From NCBI RefSeq assembly GCF_013359935.1, contig NZ_JABMCB010000198.1, positions 105,451 to 169,450 on the forward strand: a stretch of DNA of 64,000 nt, read 5' to 3'. The position numbers and the translations under genes were made by a program. The notes beneath the pieces were generated by a model. It did not search any database. It was given only the letters and a program-made list of their open reading frames with translations, and was not told where the DNA came from. Source of the DNA: Paenibacillus xylanilyticus. Lineage in GTDB: Bacteria > Bacillota > Bacilli > Paenibacillales > Paenibacillaceae. Each line of letters opens with the position of its first letter. The stretch's first letter is position 1. Shown one piece after another: positions 62,579 to 64,000 of the stretch.

Positions 62579-62902
62579 TTATCCCTGCTGGAAAAACCGA
62601 TGACCGTGAAACCCCCCACCTGAAGGGCCTCCATGCCCCCCGGGAGCTCCACCGTATGGGCCGCTGTGATAGCCACCACCCGGGAATGGTCCGTGATGGC
62701 CGCCGGGATACCCTCCTCCCGGATATCCGCCATGCCACCAAGGGCCTCCGACGGGAATTGGCAAGGGCAGCGGGTAAAATGGCGGGTATGGATAGGGGTA
62801 CGGATAAGGATAGGGATAAGGTGGTTGCGGTGCTGGCGGGTAGTATGGATAGGGATATCCGGCAGATGACGGAGATGAAACCGAACCAGGTACGTATGCC
62901 AT
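62579..62902 (-). CDS. Pro/Tyr/Gly-rich low-complexity protein, possibly spore coat
   Basis: 107 residues from ATG 62902, 9 bp after AGGAGG; the frame extends upstream without a site. The first third ends in alternating Tyr-Pro (PYPYPYPYPYPYPP), the remainder is Gly/His/Pro-rich (GGYPGGGYPGGHHG). Such Tyr-Pro and Gly-rich compositions are seen in spore coat and exosporium proteins that are cross-linked through tyrosine; I infer but cannot show that role. It is encoded opposite to the SUKH array and has its own terminator. Confidence 0.72.
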   Translation of the reverse strand: MAYVPGSVSSPSSAGYPYPYYPPAPQPPYPYPYPYPYPYPPFYPLPLPIPVGGPWWHGGYPGGGYPGGHHGPFPGGGYHSGPYGGAPGGHGGPSGGGFHGHRFFQQG

Positions 62903-63008
62903 GTGATAAGCCTCCTGTATTTGGATTGGTGATATCAGCCTATGCCATAATGCAATCACGTGACACTGCTATAACGTCGGAACAAGTTGAATATTAAGGG
63001 GGATTTGA

Positions 63009-63467
63009 ATGAGAGCGATACCTTTTCATACGGCTCCGATAGGGGCTGCATACATACATTTAATTGACGAATTGATCGAGAAAACAGGGCGCTTTTTCCT
63101 TGTGGACAGACGATATAAAGAGGAAACTCCTGCAGGAGTAGCGAGAGTTTTACAGAGATTGAAGCCGTATCTGATAGAAAGTTGTACCACGGAAGAAATG
63201 ATGATGAAGACAAGAGCGTTTTATACTGAAGGAATCTACAATATATATGAATGTACGCCAGGCTCTGGGCAGATCCTGAAGGAAGAGGCCGATGGTTTCC
63301 TGGATTGGCTGTATCCTTCTATGCCAGATGATCTGTGCTTTCTGAAGGAAGATGGGAGTGACTATTTGTATACGGAAGCCCATGAGGACGGATGTGGTAT
63401 GCGCATTACAGAAGAAGAAGCGACAGATCTCATGAATCGTATTCCTGGGTTATCGTTTGTCTTCTAA
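63009..63467 (+). CDS. hypothetical protein at the end of the array
   Basis: 152 residues, soluble, acidic, no signal peptide. ATG behind AAGGGGGA. Opening RAIPFHTAPIGAAYIHLIDEL and closing GCGMRITEEEATDLMNRIP show no motif I recognise. Position beside SUKH genes and lack of a partner gene suggest another immunity-type protein. Last intact gene before the rRNA operon leader. Confidence 0.75.
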   Translation: MRAIPFHTAPIGAAYIHLIDELIEKTGRFFLVDRRYKEETPAGVARVLQRLKPYLIESCTTEEMMMKTRAFYTEGIYNIYECTPGSGQILKEEADGFLDWLYPSMPDDLCFLKEDGSDYLYTEAHEDGCGMRITEEEATDLMNRIPGLSFVF

Positions 63468-63564
63468 ATGTCCCCTATCTAATTGCTATATCAAAACTAA
63501 AGCCAAATTGCAGATTTAAAACTTCTCCCGATTTGGGGTTTAAGGCAGTTTCAGTGAGTCTAAT

Positions 63565-63740
63565 ATGATTATCTCGATTCTCGAAAAAGACCTTCGAAGA
63601 GAGCAATTCTGTGCAGACTTTATTGGAGAGCTAATTATGGGTGGTTTTAGAAAAAGAAAGATATAAGGGAAGCTGCTCTCTATGATGTGGTAGATTACTA
63701 CTGGAACATTTTACAACTAGAAAGCTGGCTCCTAAAATGA
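63565..63740 (+). pseudogene. frameshifted remnant of a small gene
   Basis: Two protein-like segments in different frames: from 63565 MIISILEKDLRREQFCADFI and a few more residues to a stop at 63664, then from about 63657 KKDIREAALYDVVDYYWNIL to a stop at 63738. Both look like helical repeat or immunity protein sequence. Their adjacency suggests one gene broken by a small insertion or deletion and missing its start. No ribosome site is seen. Confidence 0.4.
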
Positions 63741-63800
63741 TATATTATTCTTCCGGCCGCAAGAAGCCCGGAAAACTCAAAAAATATTTTGAGAAATATC

Positions 63801-63830
63801 TTTACAAGTTAAGAAGATATGTGGTATATT
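63801..63830 (+). promoter_or_regulatory. rRNA operon promoter
   Basis: TTTACA (63801-63806), 18 bp, TATATT (63825-63830), upstream of a boxA-containing leader. Confidence 0.7.
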
Positions 63831-63865
63831 CTAATTCCGGCCTTGAAAGAGTCGGGAATGAAGTT

Positions 63866-64000
63866 TGATCTTTGAAAACTGAACAACGAGTGAGTAACGA
63901 TCTTGCTTGCAAGATCGACGCTGAGAAATCGGTACACGTCATCTGACTGTATGATTTCGAAGCACAATTGAGATTTTTAATCTCGTCAGATTCAAAATGA
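63866..64000 (+). other. pre-16S rRNA leader with boxA
   Basis: TGATCTTTGAAAACTGAAC (63866-63884) matches the Bacillales boxA antitermination element (CTTTGAAAACT). It is followed by a perfect hairpin GATCTTGC-TT-GCAAGATC (63899-63916) and by GAGATT-TTT-AATCTC near the end, as in Paenibacillus leaders. The 16S sequence itself (GAGTTTGATCCTGGCTC) is not reached before the window ends. Confidence 0.85.

Noticed and set aside
62760..62840. tandem GGATAG/GGATAC hexamers
   Set aside because: Explained as codons of the Tyr-Pro run on the minus strand, not an independent repeat element.

Overview
The window looks like a chromosomal segment of a Gram-positive, aerobic to facultatively denitrifying, spore-forming Firmicute, most probably Paenibacillus. 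This is inferred from gene content and style: strong AGGAGG ribosome sites with frequent TTG/GTG starts, a very large secreted enzyme anchored by S-layer (SLH) domains, Bce-type peptide-antibiotic modules, DUF1540 and YlbF proteins, a ywiC homologue beside an Fnr-family gene and narK, and a Bacillus-type pre-16S leader (promoter plus boxA) at the right edge. No 16S, tRNA, CRISPR array, transposase or phage gene was found.

Layout. 1-9.7 kb: a heterodimeric ABC exporter pair, purT plus a GNAT acetyltransferase, a secreted CAP-domain protein, an SGNH hydrolase, and an ABC-2 type ATPase/permease pair. 9.8-14.2 kb: topoisomerase IV (parE-parC). 14.4-19.3 kb: two MarR regulators, the second in an autoregulated operon with a 14-helix MFS drug pump, then an alkyltransferase-like DNA-repair protein, an RluA pseudouridine synthase and an RNA methyltransferase. 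19.4-23.3 kb: two converging Fur-box units (flavodoxin/unknown/nitroreductase-like versus an HpaB-type flavin monooxygenase) and DUF1540. 23.6-26.6 kb: a two-component system divergent from a membrane-anchored YceI protein. 27-31.3 kb: a 1442-residue SLH-anchored GH53 endo-galactanase. 31.4-34.7 kb: a Fur-box siderophore-binding lipoprotein, then an SPFH protein translationally coupled to an NAD-kinase-like protein behind a promoter with paired palindromes. 34.8-39.9 kb: a Bce-type regulator/kinase/ABC module.

39.9-57.4 kb is an anaerobic nitrogen-oxide respiration island: a cupin, a SufT-like/haem-copper-oxidase-like/DUF2249/DUF2249 operon, moaA-narGHJI-narK, two Crp/Fnr regulators, ywiC, a ZIP transporter, a YlbF-family protein with a cysteine tail, and copper nitrite reductase nirK. 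NarK carries a C-terminal PAS domain, which is unusual. FNR-type boxes sit exactly 32 bp (centre to centre) upstream of -10 elements, the class II activator position, at the divergent moaA / DUF2249 promoters (TGTGA-N6-TCACA type), at the YlbF gene (same type) and at the cupin gene (TTGAT-N4-ATCAA type). The two regulators have different recognition helices that fit these two box types: one has no cysteine at all, the other has cysteines placed like an Fe-S FNR.

57.6-63.5 kb is a run of small, mostly unrecognised same-strand genes including two SMI1/KNR4 (SUKH) proteins and a beta-propeller-like protein. It resembles an immunity-gene array of a polymorphic-toxin locus, although no toxin is in the window. 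It ends in a proline/tyrosine/glycine-rich coat-like protein, another unknown gene, a decayed gene remnant and the leader of an rRNA operon.
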